DNA of 64,000 nt, taken from assembly GCF_002116695.1 (NCBI RefSeq), contig NZ_CP020477.1, positions 2,304,501-2,368,500 on the forward strand. The letters run 5' to 3'. Below are positions 20,144 to 36,885 of this stretch, one piece after another. The notes under the pieces were generated by a model. It was not told where the DNA came from. It was given only the letters and a program-made list of their open reading frames with translations, and did not search any database. This DNA comes from Acidianus manzaensis. Its GTDB lineage: Archaea; Thermoproteota; Thermoprotei_A; Sulfolobales; Sulfolobaceae. The position numbers were made by a program, and so were the translations under genes. Within the stretch, counting starts at the first letter, position 1, and each line of letters begins with the position of its first letter.

Positions 20144-20555
20144 TTTTATGCGCTTAGGTATTGTGAGGTTATAATATATTAAAGCTAACTCAAACTCATA
20201 TTTTTGTCATCTAAACTATAATAAATCCAATAGTCTTATGAGAAAAATACTAAAATCTGTTTATTAAAGATTCATATTATATTTATAATATTAAATTAAG
20301 ATATGACCTAACATGATGTTGGGTTTATGCGTAAATAGTATTACTAAAATACAAAGTTAATAATTATTCAAGAAATTTGCTAAGTCATTATACTATCTAG
20401 TATGTAAGGTGTCTTAAAAATTCCTTTCATTAGATCAATGGGAAATGTTAAGATCAAGTATTCAAGATCATAGCTTAAATCTCTCACATACTGTTTACAT
20501 TTGAGAGTTATCAAAATTTAGGAAGATTTATATTAGTGGGAATTAAAGTGTACTT
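20144..20555. other. Intergenic stretch with one possible hairpin
   Basis: No gene is visible. A short stem-loop, ACCTAACA (20306-20313) with TGTTGGGT (20317-20324), 8 bp with one G-U pair and a 3-nt loop, is the only notable structure. The promoter of the SSB-like gene lies at the left end. The TATA box of the VapB gene (GATTTATATTAG, 20524-20535) lies at the right end. Confidence 0.45.
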
Positions 20556-20822
20556 ATGGAATATGAAGTTAGGGTAGATGAAAAAGGAAGAATATTAATT
20601 CCTAAAGAGGTTAGAGAAAAATTGAACATAACTAATGTAGTAAAGCTAAAAGTAGAGAATAATATGATAATAATCCAGAGTAAAGATAAATATAAGATTT
20701 TGGATAAGTATGCCGGATATTTTAACGTTAATTGGAGCGAATTTACTCAAGATGTAGATGAATTACTTAATGAAGCTATAGATGAGAGGAGCAAAAAATG
20801 GTTAAAAGATATTTCGACGTGA
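20556..20822 (+). CDS. VapB-type antitoxin, AbrB/SpoVT swapped-hairpin family
   Basis: The protein is 88 residues. The N-terminal AbrB DNA-binding fold is clear: YEVRVDEKGRILIPKEVREKLNI (residues 3-25), then VVKLKVENNMIIIQSK. The C-terminal region (about 50-88) is helical and acidic, the expected toxin-neutralising tail. It overlaps the PIN toxin gene by 25 bp, the classic antitoxin-first arrangement, and likely represses its own promoter as a complex. TATA sits about 26 bp before the ATG, so the message is leaderless. Confidence 0.88.
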   Translation: MEYEVRVDEKGRILIPKEVREKLNITNVVKLKVENNMIIIQSKDKYKILDKYAGYFNVNWSEFTQDVDELLNEAIDERSKKWLKDIST

Positions 20823-21178
20823 ATGTTTTTATCTATTTTCTTACAAAACATCCCAAATATTTTGAAAGATCTAAGAATTGGTTTGAGACAACTGATGAAA
20901 TTTATACTAGTGAATTGACTATATTTGAGATTATAATTCTTTTAAGTAAGCTAACTAAAGAAAAGCCTGAGGAAGTTTTTGTTCATGTAATGAGCTTTTT
21001 TAATGATCTAGGAATTAGGTTTGTTCATTTAGAGACAAACGAATTAATGAAAATAGTAGAAGTTGAAAGCAAGTATAAATTAGATTTTGAGGATTCTTTT
21101 CATTTTTATTTAGCAGAAAAGGTAGGAGAATTGATAAGTAATGATAAAAAGTTAATGAAATTAGGAGCTAAATTTTAA
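20798..21178 (+). CDS. VapC-type PIN-domain ribonuclease toxin
   Basis: The protein is 126 residues. PIN-domain acidic residues are visible: Asp7 in RYFDVNVFIYFL, a Glu in SELTIFEIIIL (about 43), Asp96-100 region in YKLDFEDSFHFYLAEK, and Asp115 in LISNDKKLMKLG. PIN toxins cut RNA with Mg2+ and are held inactive by the cognate antitoxin just upstream. The gene overlaps the antitoxin, so the two are translationally coupled. It is one of two VapBC modules in the window, with unrelated antitoxin folds. Confidence 0.87.
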   Translation: MVKRYFDVNVFIYFLTKHPKYFERSKNWFETTDEIYTSELTIFEIIILLSKLTKEKPEEVFVHVMSFFNDLGIRFVHLETNELMKIVEVESKYKLDFEDSFHFYLAEKVGELISNDKKLMKLGAKF

Positions 21179-21280
21179 TGTTAGATCTATTGATATTTTT
21201 TCGAAATATTTATTCAACTAAAGGTCTGTATGCTCAATCTATTATTAAATCTTAAATTTTCTAAAATGTAGTTAAACCCC

Positions 21281-22423
<1,143 letters not shown>

Positions 22424-22446
22424 AAATTTAACTACAATAAATACGT

Positions 22447-22478
22447 ATATTTTTTCTTAACATTTTTTATTTTGTTGT
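22447..22478 (+). terminator. T-rich transcription terminator of the SQR-like gene
   Basis: Two T6 runs and a T4 occur within about 30 bp shortly after the stop codon at 22423 (TTTTTTC, TTTTTTATTTTG). Archaeal termination uses such T tracts without needing a hairpin. Confidence 0.45.
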
Positions 22479-22579
22479 CTACTTCTAGATTTATTTATTA
22501 GTATAAGCTAAGTGAGTAGTACCGCTTAGTAAACAGTATTTAAAGTTATCTTTAAATACAATAATAGAGAGTAGAGTAT

Positions 22580-22684
22580 ATGCAACAGTTAATTGTTAAG
22601 GAAATAGAAAAAGAAGAGAAAAAAGAAATGGAGGATAAAGTAGTAGACGTAACTACGGTAAATAGGGTGAGAGGTCTAGATTAA
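22580..22684 (+). CDS. Small 34-residue charged protein, co-transcribed with the next gene
   Basis: ATG at 22580 opens a 34-codon frame ending in TAA at 22682-22684, directly abutting the ATG of the next gene at 22685. The product MQQLIVKEIEKEEKKEMEDK... is a charged helix followed by VVDVTTVNRVRGLD. A CTTTAAATA TATA run at 22548-22558 is about 26 bp upstream of this ATG, with none at the right distance for 22685. The transcript therefore starts here and the small frame is its first gene. No family recognised. It could be a leader peptide or a genuine small partner protein. Confidence 0.55.
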   Translation: MQQLIVKEIEKEEKKEMEDKVVDVTTVNRVRGLD

Positions 22685-23701
<1,017 letters not shown>

Positions 23702-23739
23702 AGAGAAATAAACTAAGAAATGTATTATTTATTAATAAA

Positions 23740-24705
23740 TTATTTACTTTCTTGAACTAATAAATTATTTCCACAGTTTGAGCAGAATTTTGCCCCTGGA
23801 TTATTTACGTATCCGCATTTAGGACATTTTACTGGACTCAAGGACGCTCCGCAGTTTGAGCAGAATTTTGATCCTTCTGGGTTTTCTTCTCCACACTTCC
23901 AACATTTAATTGTTTTAGATTGTTGTACTGTTTGTTTTGGAGTTGATGTTGCTTGTTGTGTGGGTGTTTGTTGCTGTGGTGCCTGTACTGGGGGTTGTTG
24001 AGGCTGAGGATATTGTTGTGCGTATGGTTGAGGATATGCTTGAGTTCCATATTGTGGTTGTCCATATGGTTGTGGATATGCAGGCTGTGGATATCCAGGC
24101 TGTGTTGGCTGCGGGTATCCTGGTGGAGGAGGTGCAGATGTAACTAACATCATTATTGTGCTCATTAATTGCTCTTCATTACTAAATTCTTGGTACATAT
24201 GGTATAAATCAAGTGCAGATGCTCCTCCTCCTGCTAATTCTGCTAATTTGCTATGCAATAGGTCATCCCCAATAAGATAAGTTCCTCCTGCAGTAGCACC
24301 TACTGTTAATAAATCCTGCATTAAGTTTGCTATTCCTGTTTCTACCATTACATATCCTTGTCCTTCACATATCCTTATAGTATAGGATTTATTTCCTGCT
24401 GTTAGATCTCCTAATAAACTAGAATGTTGGGCTTGAATAACAGCCATATTTTGACCTACCATTGGATATGCTTGCATACCTTGGCTCATTAGGTACATTG
24501 TAGCTTGTTGTGCTACGTATTGTAAATCAATTGGATGTTGTATTGGTATTGTCATTTGTTTTCCGCCCAATCCAATTGGTTGAGCACACATCATCATATT
24601 AAATGCTGAATTTTGTTGGTATGGTTGTCCATAAGGTTGCCCATATGGTTGTCCGTATGGCTGACCGTAAGGGTTATTTGGATAATTACCGTAGGGATAT
24701 CCCAT
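23740..24705 (-). CDS. Double zinc-ribbon protein with PYGQ repeats and proline/glutamine-rich linker
   Basis: The protein is 321 residues. N-terminal YPYGNYPNNPYGQPYGQ... (residues 3-31) is a tandem PYGQ array. A globular middle domain (about 35-190) contains QPIGLGGKQMTIPIQHPIDLQYVAQQ and TIRICEGQGYVMVETG. A long P/Q/Y/G-rich linker (about 190-265) follows. The C-terminus holds two CxxC...CxxC zinc ribbons (KCWKCGEE...FCSNCG and KCPKCGYV...FCSNCG). Similar zinc-ribbon proteins with low-complexity linkers occur in Sulfolobales; function unknown. It is next to SOR on the same strand but has its own TATA at 24729-24740, about 29 bp before the ATG. The low-complexity composition could favour self-association. 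Confidence 0.75.
   Translation of the reverse strand: MGYPYGNYPNNPYGQPYGQPYGQPYGQPYQQNSAFNMMMCAQPIGLGGKQMTIPIQHPIDLQYVAQQATMYLMSQGMQAYPMVGQNMAVIQAQHSSLLGDLTAGNKSYTIRICEGQGYVMVETGIANLMQDLLTVGATAGGTYLIGDDLLHSKLAELAGGGASALDLYHMYQEFSNEEQLMSTIMMLVTSAPPPPGYPQPTQPGYPQPAYPQPYGQPQYGTQAYPQPYAQQYPQPQQPPVQAPQQQTPTQQATSTPKQTVQQSKTIKCWKCGEENPEGSKFCSNCGASLSPVKCPKCGYVNNPGAKFCSNCGNNLLVQESK
24625..24672 (-). repeat. Four tandem 12-bp units encoding PYGQ
   Basis: Units 24625-24636, 24637-24648, 24649-24660 and 24661-24672 are in-frame copies with small synonymous differences. The array can expand or contract by slippage without breaking the frame. Confidence 0.85.
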
Positions 24706-24798
24706 ACTTACTTATTCAGCAATTCTAGTATTTAAAAATATTCATTGAATATGAGAAAATAATACAAAAAATAGTTAAAAAGCTATTTAAAAAATAGT

Positions 24799-25725
<927 letters not shown>

Positions 25726-25755
25726 TTGTGGTCAAATATACATTTCTCACCATAC

Positions 25756-25798
<43 letters not shown>

Positions 25799-25799
25799 A

Positions 25800-25832
<33 letters not shown>

Positions 25833-25872
25833 ATAAATAACTTTTTTGATTTTTCTTGAAATAAAGAAGAAT

Positions 25873-25897
25873 AGTTTTATTTGATATTAGCGCGAGG
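25873..25897 (+). promoter_or_regulatory. TATA run and Shine-Dalgarno (GAGGT) for the helical-repeat gene opposite SOR
   Basis: AGTTTTATTT at 25873-25882 is about 29 bp before ATG 25907. GAGGT at 25893-25897 is spaced 9 nt from it. A clear Shine-Dalgarno is unusual for a first gene in this window. Confidence 0.45.
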
Positions 25898-25906
25898 TAT
25901 TAAAGT

Positions 25907-26587
25907 ATGGTAGACTATATAAAACTTCTTTCTGCTGAAAACCCTTACGATAGACTAGATGCTTGGTTTAAAGTCGAATGGTTACTAAGTAATAATATTG
26001 TTTCTATCGATCAATTGAAGAATTTGAAAGTAAAATTTATAGAATTATTAAATTATGAAGATGAAACAGTAAGACTTCATGCCTGGAAATTGCTTCCTCA
26101 AGTTATGAAAGAGAATATAATTGAATTAAAGGAAGTAGATAAGGAAAAGTTTCTTTCTACTTTAAATTCTCCAGAGGGATGGCTTTTGGTTACTGAATTA
26201 GTAAATTTAAATGTAATAACTTTAGATGATATTATGAAATACAAAAATGATTTTTTACATTTTCTAGAAGGTAATGAGTTAGATAGAATTGCTGGATGGT
26301 CTTTAGTTGGACAAATGATAAAGTTAGGTCTTATAAGTAAGAATGACGTTGAAAGTAGAAAAAATTATTTATTATCTTTACTAAAGTTTAGTGATAAGCA
26401 TATTAGATTTAACGTATTATTTTTAGTATCAGATTTATACAAGCTAGGAATACTTAATTCTAACGAAATTATGGAATATAAGAATGAAATTATAAGTATT
26501 GTAAATGATGATCAGTTTAATTTTCTCTTGAACGCTTATGAAAAGAATTTAGAAGATATTGAAGCAATACTTCAAATTGTTAAATAG
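25907..26587 (+). CDS. All-helical repeat protein (HEAT-like), function unknown
   Basis: This 226-residue soluble protein is built of about five helical repeats of roughly 36-40 residues. Recurring elements are [53 protein letters not shown] and [18 protein letters not shown], each followed by a second helix (e.g. [27 protein letters not shown]). This is an alpha-solenoid that normally binds other proteins. It is transcribed divergently from SOR with a 181-bp shared promoter region, so a role linked to SOR assembly or regulation is possible but only inferred. Confidence 0.7.
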   Translation: MVDYIKLLSAENPYDRLDAWFKVEWLLSNNIVSIDQLKNLKVKFIELLNYEDETVRLHAWKLLPQVMKENIIELKEVDKEKFLSTLNSPEGWLLVTELVNLNVITLDDIMKYKNDFLHFLEGNELDRIAGWSLVGQMIKLGLISKNDVESRKNYLLSLLKFSDKHIRFNVLFLVSDLYKLGILNSNEIMEYKNEIISIVNDDQFNFLLNAYEKNLEDIEAILQIVK

Positions 26588-26628
26588 CAAATTCTAACTA
26601 ATGTTTATTATTATGTATTTATTATATC

Positions 26629-27321
26629 ATGCTTATGATTGGAGTGACTGATGAAGGTGATATTGCAAAGGCTATTGCGCAAGCTTTTGACGATGAAGAA
26701 TTCATATTGATAGATTCTCCTAAAAAAGTATATTCTGAAAAGCCTGATATTATAATTCATACTTTAGAGACAACATATGATAATCGTTCTATGTGGAATT
26801 TTAATACTTGGTTCGCAATTAATATTGCTAGAGCAGCAAATAAAATTGGTGCATTAAATGTATATTTCTCAACATATATGATTTTTGATGGTAAAAAAGG
26901 CTATTATTCAGAAACGTCTGTTCCATCTCCTCTAAATTATTACGGTTTAACTAAACTAGTCGGAGAAAGCAGTATAGCCTCTCTTGGAAATTATTTAATA
27001 TTAAGATTAGGCCAACTAATCAACCGAGGATTTCTTAATTTTTTTATAAAAACTTTAATAAAAAAGAGAATTATAAGATGTAACTCTAATCTTTACCTTT
27101 CTCCTCTAACTTTAAGGGATTTAGGCTATGTTGTTACTACTTTAATTAAAAAGGATGCCAGAGGTATAATAAACGTTGCAGGCAAGAGACAATCAGAATA
27201 CGAGATATGTGAAAAATTAGCTGATATGTTTGATGGAAAAGCAATTCCCTTTGAAGGCAAGTTTTATGATTTTTCTTTGGATACTTGGCTACTGAAAACT
27301 TTTAAAATAAAAATAGATTAA
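26629..27321 (+). CDS. RmlD/SDR-like reductase (dTDP-4-dehydrorhamnose reductase family), divergent
   Basis: The protein is 230 residues. It shows the RmlD-type short-chain dehydrogenase layout: [39 protein letters not shown] (conserved S-T-x-x-V/I-F-D-G), then [16 protein letters not shown] with the catalytic YxxxK (about residues 103-107) and LILRLGQL. The N-terminal nucleotide loop [12 protein letters not shown] departs from the usual GxxGxxG, so cofactor binding may be weak. Family members reduce nucleotide sugars or, like MAT2B, act as regulatory subunits. It lies 41 bp after the helical-repeat gene, probably in the same operon. Confidence 0.72.
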   Translation: MLMIGVTDEGDIAKAIAQAFDDEEFILIDSPKKVYSEKPDIIIHTLETTYDNRSMWNFNTWFAINIARAANKIGALNVYFSTYMIFDGKKGYYSETSVPSPLNYYGLTKLVGESSIASLGNYLILRLGQLINRGFLNFFIKTLIKKRIIRCNSNLYLSPLTLRDLGYVVTTLIKKDARGIINVAGKRQSEYEICEKLADMFDGKAIPFEGKFYDFSLDTWLLKTFKIKID

Positions 27322-27351
27322 CAAATTATAGAAAAAAAGAATATAGATTTA

Positions 27352-31242
<3,891 letters not shown>

Positions 31243-31262
31243 AATTTTGTTTACCAATACGA

Positions 31263-31273
31263 ATTATTTAAAT
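31263..31273 (-). promoter_or_regulatory. TATA box of the S53 protease gene (decides the start)
   Basis: On the minus strand TATTTAAATAA is centred 26 bp before ATG 31242, versus about 11 bp before the alternative TTG at 31257. A leaderless ATG start is favoured. Confidence 0.6.
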
Positions 31274-32044
31274 ATAAGTTCTTTTTTCTGAATGTATGAT
31301 ATAGTTTTTCTTTTCTTATTTTTGATCAGATAAAATATTTTAATTCTTTGTATATTAAAATCTTTATGTGTTTTGTTTAATTTTTACGTGAGTGTATTTA
31401 TAGTGTCGCCAGATAGGTAAAAATAATTTTTAGGGTTTTCCAGTACATTAGTTTCAAGTTCTCTTGATAAAGAGAAATTATATATGTAAAATTTTTAACT
31501 ACATTCCGACACTATACTCAATACTATCTTTTAAGTATATTATAATAGTTGCTAAATGAATACTAATGTTAGCAGTTGCATTTTTACATGAATTGACTTT
31601 TTGGATATTAGTTACCAATTTTCATAATTGTATTCTAAACACTACTATACTAGCAAATTCCATAATTTTCTCTGAGTTCACATTTAGGATACCAATAGTA
31701 GACGTACGATATCTTAAGTTGAATAATTGTATTACATTATACGATATTACGTTTTATTGTCAATATAAGTTCTTTACGAATTTTAATTCATTTGGCTATA
31801 AGATAGTATTAACTGTGTTCAAATAATTATTATCTTTTTGTTAAATCGAGAAAAAAATTCATTTATCTTGGGCTTAGTATATCATATTATCACGAAATTA
31901 AATTATGCATAGATATGTGCATGCTATTACATAAGTAAGTTATTATGATAACTTATGTAAAAGATTAGTGCTATAATTTCATCTCGACTTGCTGACTACA
32001 TTAATTATAGTAATATTTAAGTAATAGGATAGTAATATTGACAC
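31274..32044. other. Long gene-poor stretch with inverted repeats
   Basis: No convincing gene. A perfect 10-bp inverted pair TATAGTGTCG (31399-31408) and CGACACTATA (31507-31516) encloses 118 bp and could be a remnant of a small non-autonomous element. Near the right side, ACATAAGT (31929-31936) can pair with ACTTATGT (31951-31958), or AAGTTAT (31937-31943) with ATAACTT (31948-31954), two mutually exclusive hairpins. The VapB TATA box is at about 32012-32021. Confidence 0.5.
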
Positions 32045-32293
32045 ATGAAAACTGTAACAATTAAGGTTAAAGATGAGATTTTTGAAATAGCTGAAGAAAT
32101 GGTAAAAGAAGGAATTGCATCCTCTAGAAATGAGGCTTTTAATATAATTATGGAGATTGGATTAAATGAGGCTAAAAAAAGGCTAGAAAAGAAAAAGAAA
32201 ATTGATGAATTAGTAAACAAATGGTTAAAAGAAGGATTACCAAAAGATCTAGATTTACCAACTTCAGAAGAAGTGATCAGTGAAAGAGAATGA
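32045..32293 (+). CDS. VapB-type antitoxin, ribbon-helix-helix (CopG-like) type
   Basis: The protein is 82 residues. The N-terminus KTVTIKVKDEIFEIAEEMVKEGIASSRNEAFNIIMEIGL has the beta-strand, helix, helix pattern of ribbon-helix-helix DNA-binding antitoxins. The charged C-terminal part (ELVNKWLKEGLPKDLDLPTSEEVISERE) is the likely toxin-binding tail. Its stop overlaps the PIN gene start (ATGA, 4 bp). TATA near 32012-32021, about 28 bp upstream, supports a leaderless start. Expected to repress its own operon. Confidence 0.85.
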   Translation: MKTVTIKVKDEIFEIAEEMVKEGIASSRNEAFNIIMEIGLNEAKKRLEKKKKIDELVNKWLKEGLPKDLDLPTSEEVISERE

Positions 32294-32673
32294 AATATTA
32301 CGTTGATACGAGTGTAATTATTGCTTACGTTATTGATAGTGATCCTAATCATGAAAAAGCTGTAGAAGTTCTTCTTGATAAGGGTGATAGAATTATAAGC
32401 CAATTAACTGTTACTGAACTTTATTCAGTATTTTCTCGTAGGGTAAAAGATGAAATTGTCGTAGAATCCCTTGTTAATTATTCTATTAAGAAAGTCGGAG
32501 TAAAGGTTGAAAGAATTGACTTTAACGAAGTATTTAAGAAAGTTAGTGAAATTGCACCAAAAGTTAAGTTGAAAACGTTAGACTTACTTCATTTAATAAT
32601 TAGTATTATACTTAATTCTGAGATTTTAACTTTAGATAAGGAACTTGAAGAAGCTTATAAGAAAATGAACTAA
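32290..32673 (+). CDS. VapC-type PIN-domain ribonuclease toxin
   Basis: The protein is 127 residues. PIN motifs are present: Asp6 in KYYVDTSVIIAYVID, Glu in QLTVTELYSVFSRR (about residue 43), Asp97 in VKLKTLDLLHL, and Asp115 in ILTLDKELEEA. This is a Mg2+-dependent RNase held in check by the overlapping upstream antitoxin. The toxin differs clearly from the VapC at 20798, and the antitoxin is of another fold, so the two modules were probably acquired separately. Confidence 0.87.
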   Translation: MKYYVDTSVIIAYVIDSDPNHEKAVEVLLDKGDRIISQLTVTELYSVFSRRVKDEIVVESLVNYSIKKVGVKVERIDFNEVFKKVSEIAPKVKLKTLDLLHLIISIILNSEILTLDKELEEAYKKMN

Positions 32674-33322
32674 TTAATAAATACGTAGAGAGTGAAGTCA
32701 TGAAAATTAGTATGTAATACACAAAAATTAGAAACGTAAAGAAATTGTATTCGGAAATACTACTCAATGTAAATATACAGTACTCTCACTATATTTATTC
32801 AAAATAATAAGAAGATTATATGGATTACAATTACCTTATATTACTGTAATCTACACTTTCAATTTAACACTTCCAAGTGCTAATAAGGAAAAGATTGATA
32901 AAATCAATCTTTAAAATTCTTATTCTGGGTTTAAGTCATTATTCTCAATTCTTGTTCTTTGAATTGTTATAATACCATTTATACAAGAAATATTTTCATT
33001 CTTCAAATGTTTAACTAAAACTTCTATTCCTTATAAGAAATTTGTATTGCTGTAACTAAACCATAAAAGAAGAGAATGGAGAAGACTGCCGAGAGTATAG
33101 GAAGGTAATCTAATATGCTAAGTAGTGTTTTAATCCTACTATATACCAATTAACACTCCTATTATAAGAAGAAAGAACTTTTAATGTAAGATTTTTTAAC
33201 TGCATGATGACAGTATGAATACATTCTTTTTACGTAATGATAACTTATTTTTAAGTACGCATATCGATATATCATGAAATAAAATTAGTATCTTATAATT
33301 AGATTTTTATACATACTAATTA
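32674..33322. other. Intergenic stretch without a recognisable gene
   Basis: AT-rich with no convincing open frame. It holds a strong hairpin at 32890-32912 (listed separately) and a weaker inverted pair GATTACA (32823-32829)/TGTAATC (32845-32851). The promoter of the small membrane-protein gene is at its right end. Confidence 0.45.
32890..32912. terminator. Perfect 10-bp hairpin with 3-nt loop
   Basis: AAAGATTGAT (32890-32899), loop AAA, ATCAATCTTT (32903-32912). It lies more than 200 bp after the VapC stop with no gene nearby, so it could end an unrecognised RNA or be a regulatory structure. Terminator role is a guess from shape only. Confidence 0.35.
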
Positions 33323-33703
33323 ATGATTATATGGATGTATGTGATAAGTGAAGTAATTAGATCATTAATTTTCTTCATTATAGAGTGGATTATAATTTCA
33401 ATTCCAGTTTGGTTAGCGTCTAAATTTTTCAGTAAAGACTCATCATTTTTGCGTGCTATGGTAGCTACGCTAGGTGGTATAATAGTTTTTGGAATTATTA
33501 TTTTTATTTTAGATTTTATAGGTATTCCTTTGTTAGGTTTGGTTTTAGGTTTCATAGGTATTTTATTTGTTTTTAAAAGTATTTTTGATGTTGGTTGGCT
33601 GGGAGCTTTAGGAATAGCAATTTTAGCTTTTGTTTTTGCAATTATTATAGAAATAATATTAACCGTGATAGGGTTGTCTATTCCTTTAATCTTCCATATT
33701 TAG
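33323..33703 (+). CDS. Small integral membrane protein, unknown function
   Basis: This 126-residue protein is almost entirely hydrophobic, with about four TM segments (roughly residues 8-30, 43-63, 65-85, 93-122). No family recognised. A TTTTTATA TATA run at 33304-33312 is 27 bp before the in-frame ATG at 33335 and only 15 bp before ATG 33323. The shorter form starting MYVISEVIRS may therefore be the real product. The 3' end overlaps the convergent UDG gene by 18 bp. Confidence 0.6.
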   Translation: MIIWMYVISEVIRSLIFFIIEWIIISIPVWLASKFFSKDSSFLRAMVATLGGIIVFGIIIFILDFIGIPLLGLVLGFIGILFVFKSIFDVGWLGALGIAILAFVFAIIIEIILTVIGLSIPLIFHI

Positions 33704-34333
33704 CATTGTTATTGCTTTTCTGAAGATATCAATCCATGAATCCCAGGTTAATCTTTTTGTCTTAGTATTTTGCGCACTTGGATGATAGCTAGCAATTAAT
33801 TTTACTCCATTAATATCATAAATTTGACCGTGAGCAAATTTTAGTTTTACATTATAAGCTAAGCATATTGAGTCGAAGGCTATTTTACCTAGAGCTATTA
33901 TAACTTTTAAATTCTTTAAATAATTTATTTCTTTTCTTAGAAATAAATTGCAATTTAAGATTTCCTCTTTAGTAGGTTTATTTTTCGGCGGGGCACATTT
34001 TACTGCATTAGTAAGATAAACATCTCTAAGAACTAAATTTTCATCTCTATTCGTAGAGTATTCCAAGTTAGATAAGCCAAACTCGTATAATGCTTTTATT
34101 ACCCATTTTCCTGATTCGTCTCCAGTAAATACTCTACCAGTTCTATTTCCTCCATGAGCTGCAGCAGCTAAACCTACTATAAGTATTTTAGCATTTTCGT
34201 CTCCATAGCCTGGTAATGGCTTTCCCCAATAGCTCCAGTCTTTGAATTTTTTAGTTTTAATTTTAGCTATATTTTCTGAATACTCGCGTAATCTAGGGCA
34301 CTTGTCGCACGATATAATTTCTTTGTCTAGCAT
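33686..34333 (-). CDS. Uracil-DNA glycosylase, family 5 (UDGb)
   Basis: This 215-residue enzyme removes uracil and related deaminated bases from DNA. The family 5 motif GLAAAAHGGNRTGRVFTGD (about 54-72) distinguishes it from family 4, which has GEAPG. The second motif HPSAQNT starts at His184. Four cysteines for a 4Fe-4S cluster are C9, C12 (CDKC), C113 and C128. Full length. Family 5 lacks the polar active-site residue of family 1 and has a broad substrate range, useful where heat speeds cytosine deamination. Single gene, convergent with a small membrane-protein gene. Confidence 0.9.
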   Translation of the reverse strand: MLDKEIISCDKCPRLREYSENIAKIKTKKFKDWSYWGKPLPGYGDENAKILIVGLAAAAHGGNRTGRVFTGDESGKWVIKALYEFGLSNLEYSTNRDENLVLRDVYLTNAVKCAPPKNKPTKEEILNCNLFLRKEINYLKNLKVIIALGKIAFDSICLAYNVKLKFAHGQIYDINGVKLIASYHPSAQNTKTKRLTWDSWIDIFRKAITMLNMED

Positions 34334-34487
34334 ATATATTTGAATAAGTTAATAGAATAATAACTTTTATATACCTAATTATTAGATTTTGCTCATTACT
34401 AAATAAAAACTAATATTTTTGAAATATTCAACTAATATACTATGAATAATTTTTTAGACTAGAAAAGTGTAATTAAATTGTGATAAA

Positions 34488-34985
34488 ATGCATACACTAA
34501 CTAAAGTAGGAATAATTCTGCTTGTGATTGGTATTGTTTTAGCTGTTATTGGTATTTATGCTTTGTCATCAACTACGTCTTTATTGCTTAATGCAGAAAA
34601 GCTATCTACTGCAAAAGTAATTACTATTTCTCCTCATCATACTTTTAATGTGTCTTACTCTATTACGTCTGTACCATCAATAGCAGTTTTTGCTTACAAT
34701 TATACTTCTCCTATATCTGTTAGTATGCCTACTGGATTTTCGCATCTTCTTTCAACTAATGATGAGAACTCGTATATTTTAACTGCTGCAACAGCTCAAA
34801 GTGGGATTATACAATTAAATAATAATGATAGTACTCCAGTTATTGTACATTATGAATTTATGGCTGAACATATAACTTCTTTACTTACGATAGGAAGTAT
34901 ATTATTAGTACCTGGAATCTTTTTAGGAATTATAGGCCTTATATTAGCAGTAGTTGGTGTATTTTTAGGGAGAAGAAAAAGCTAG
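34488..34985 (+). CDS. Membrane protein with two TM helices and an extracytoplasmic domain
   Basis: The protein is 165 residues. Helix 1 (about 7-27) and helix 2 (about 133-160, ending GRRKS) flank an approximately 100-residue Ser/Thr-rich, beta-type domain (VSYSITSVPSIAVFAYNYTSPISVSMPTG) likely outside the cell. No family recognised. Its stop is 7 bp from the convergent S9 peptidase gene. Possibly a surface or envelope accessory protein. Confidence 0.6.
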   Translation: MHTLTKVGIILLVIGIVLAVIGIYALSSTTSLLLNAEKLSTAKVITISPHHTFNVSYSITSVPSIAVFAYNYTSPISVSMPTGFSHLLSTNDENSYILTAATAQSGIIQLNNNDSTPVIVHYEFMAEHITSLLTIGSILLVPGIFLGIIGLILAVVGVFLGRRKS

Positions 34986-34989
34986 AGAA

Positions 34990-36741
<1,752 letters not shown>

Positions 36742-36885
36742 GTTAAATAGTTATCTGATATATTTTTATAATTTTATATATACTGTTTCCTGTATGAAAA
36801 ATCTTGAATATTTATACGATAAAATTCTAAACTTTTTAACACTTTTAATTTTATATTTATATTCTATTAAGCCCTTTTATTTTCT

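Noticed and set aside
23838..24147. Several overlapping open frames on both strands in the zinc-ribbon gene
   Set aside because: They are shadows produced by the proline/glutamine-rich repeats of the real gene.
31566..31826. 86-codon open frame in the gap after the S53 protease
   Set aside because: Codon and residue content look random (rich in Phe, Ile, Asn, Cys), with no conserved motif and no well-placed promoter; treated as non-coding.
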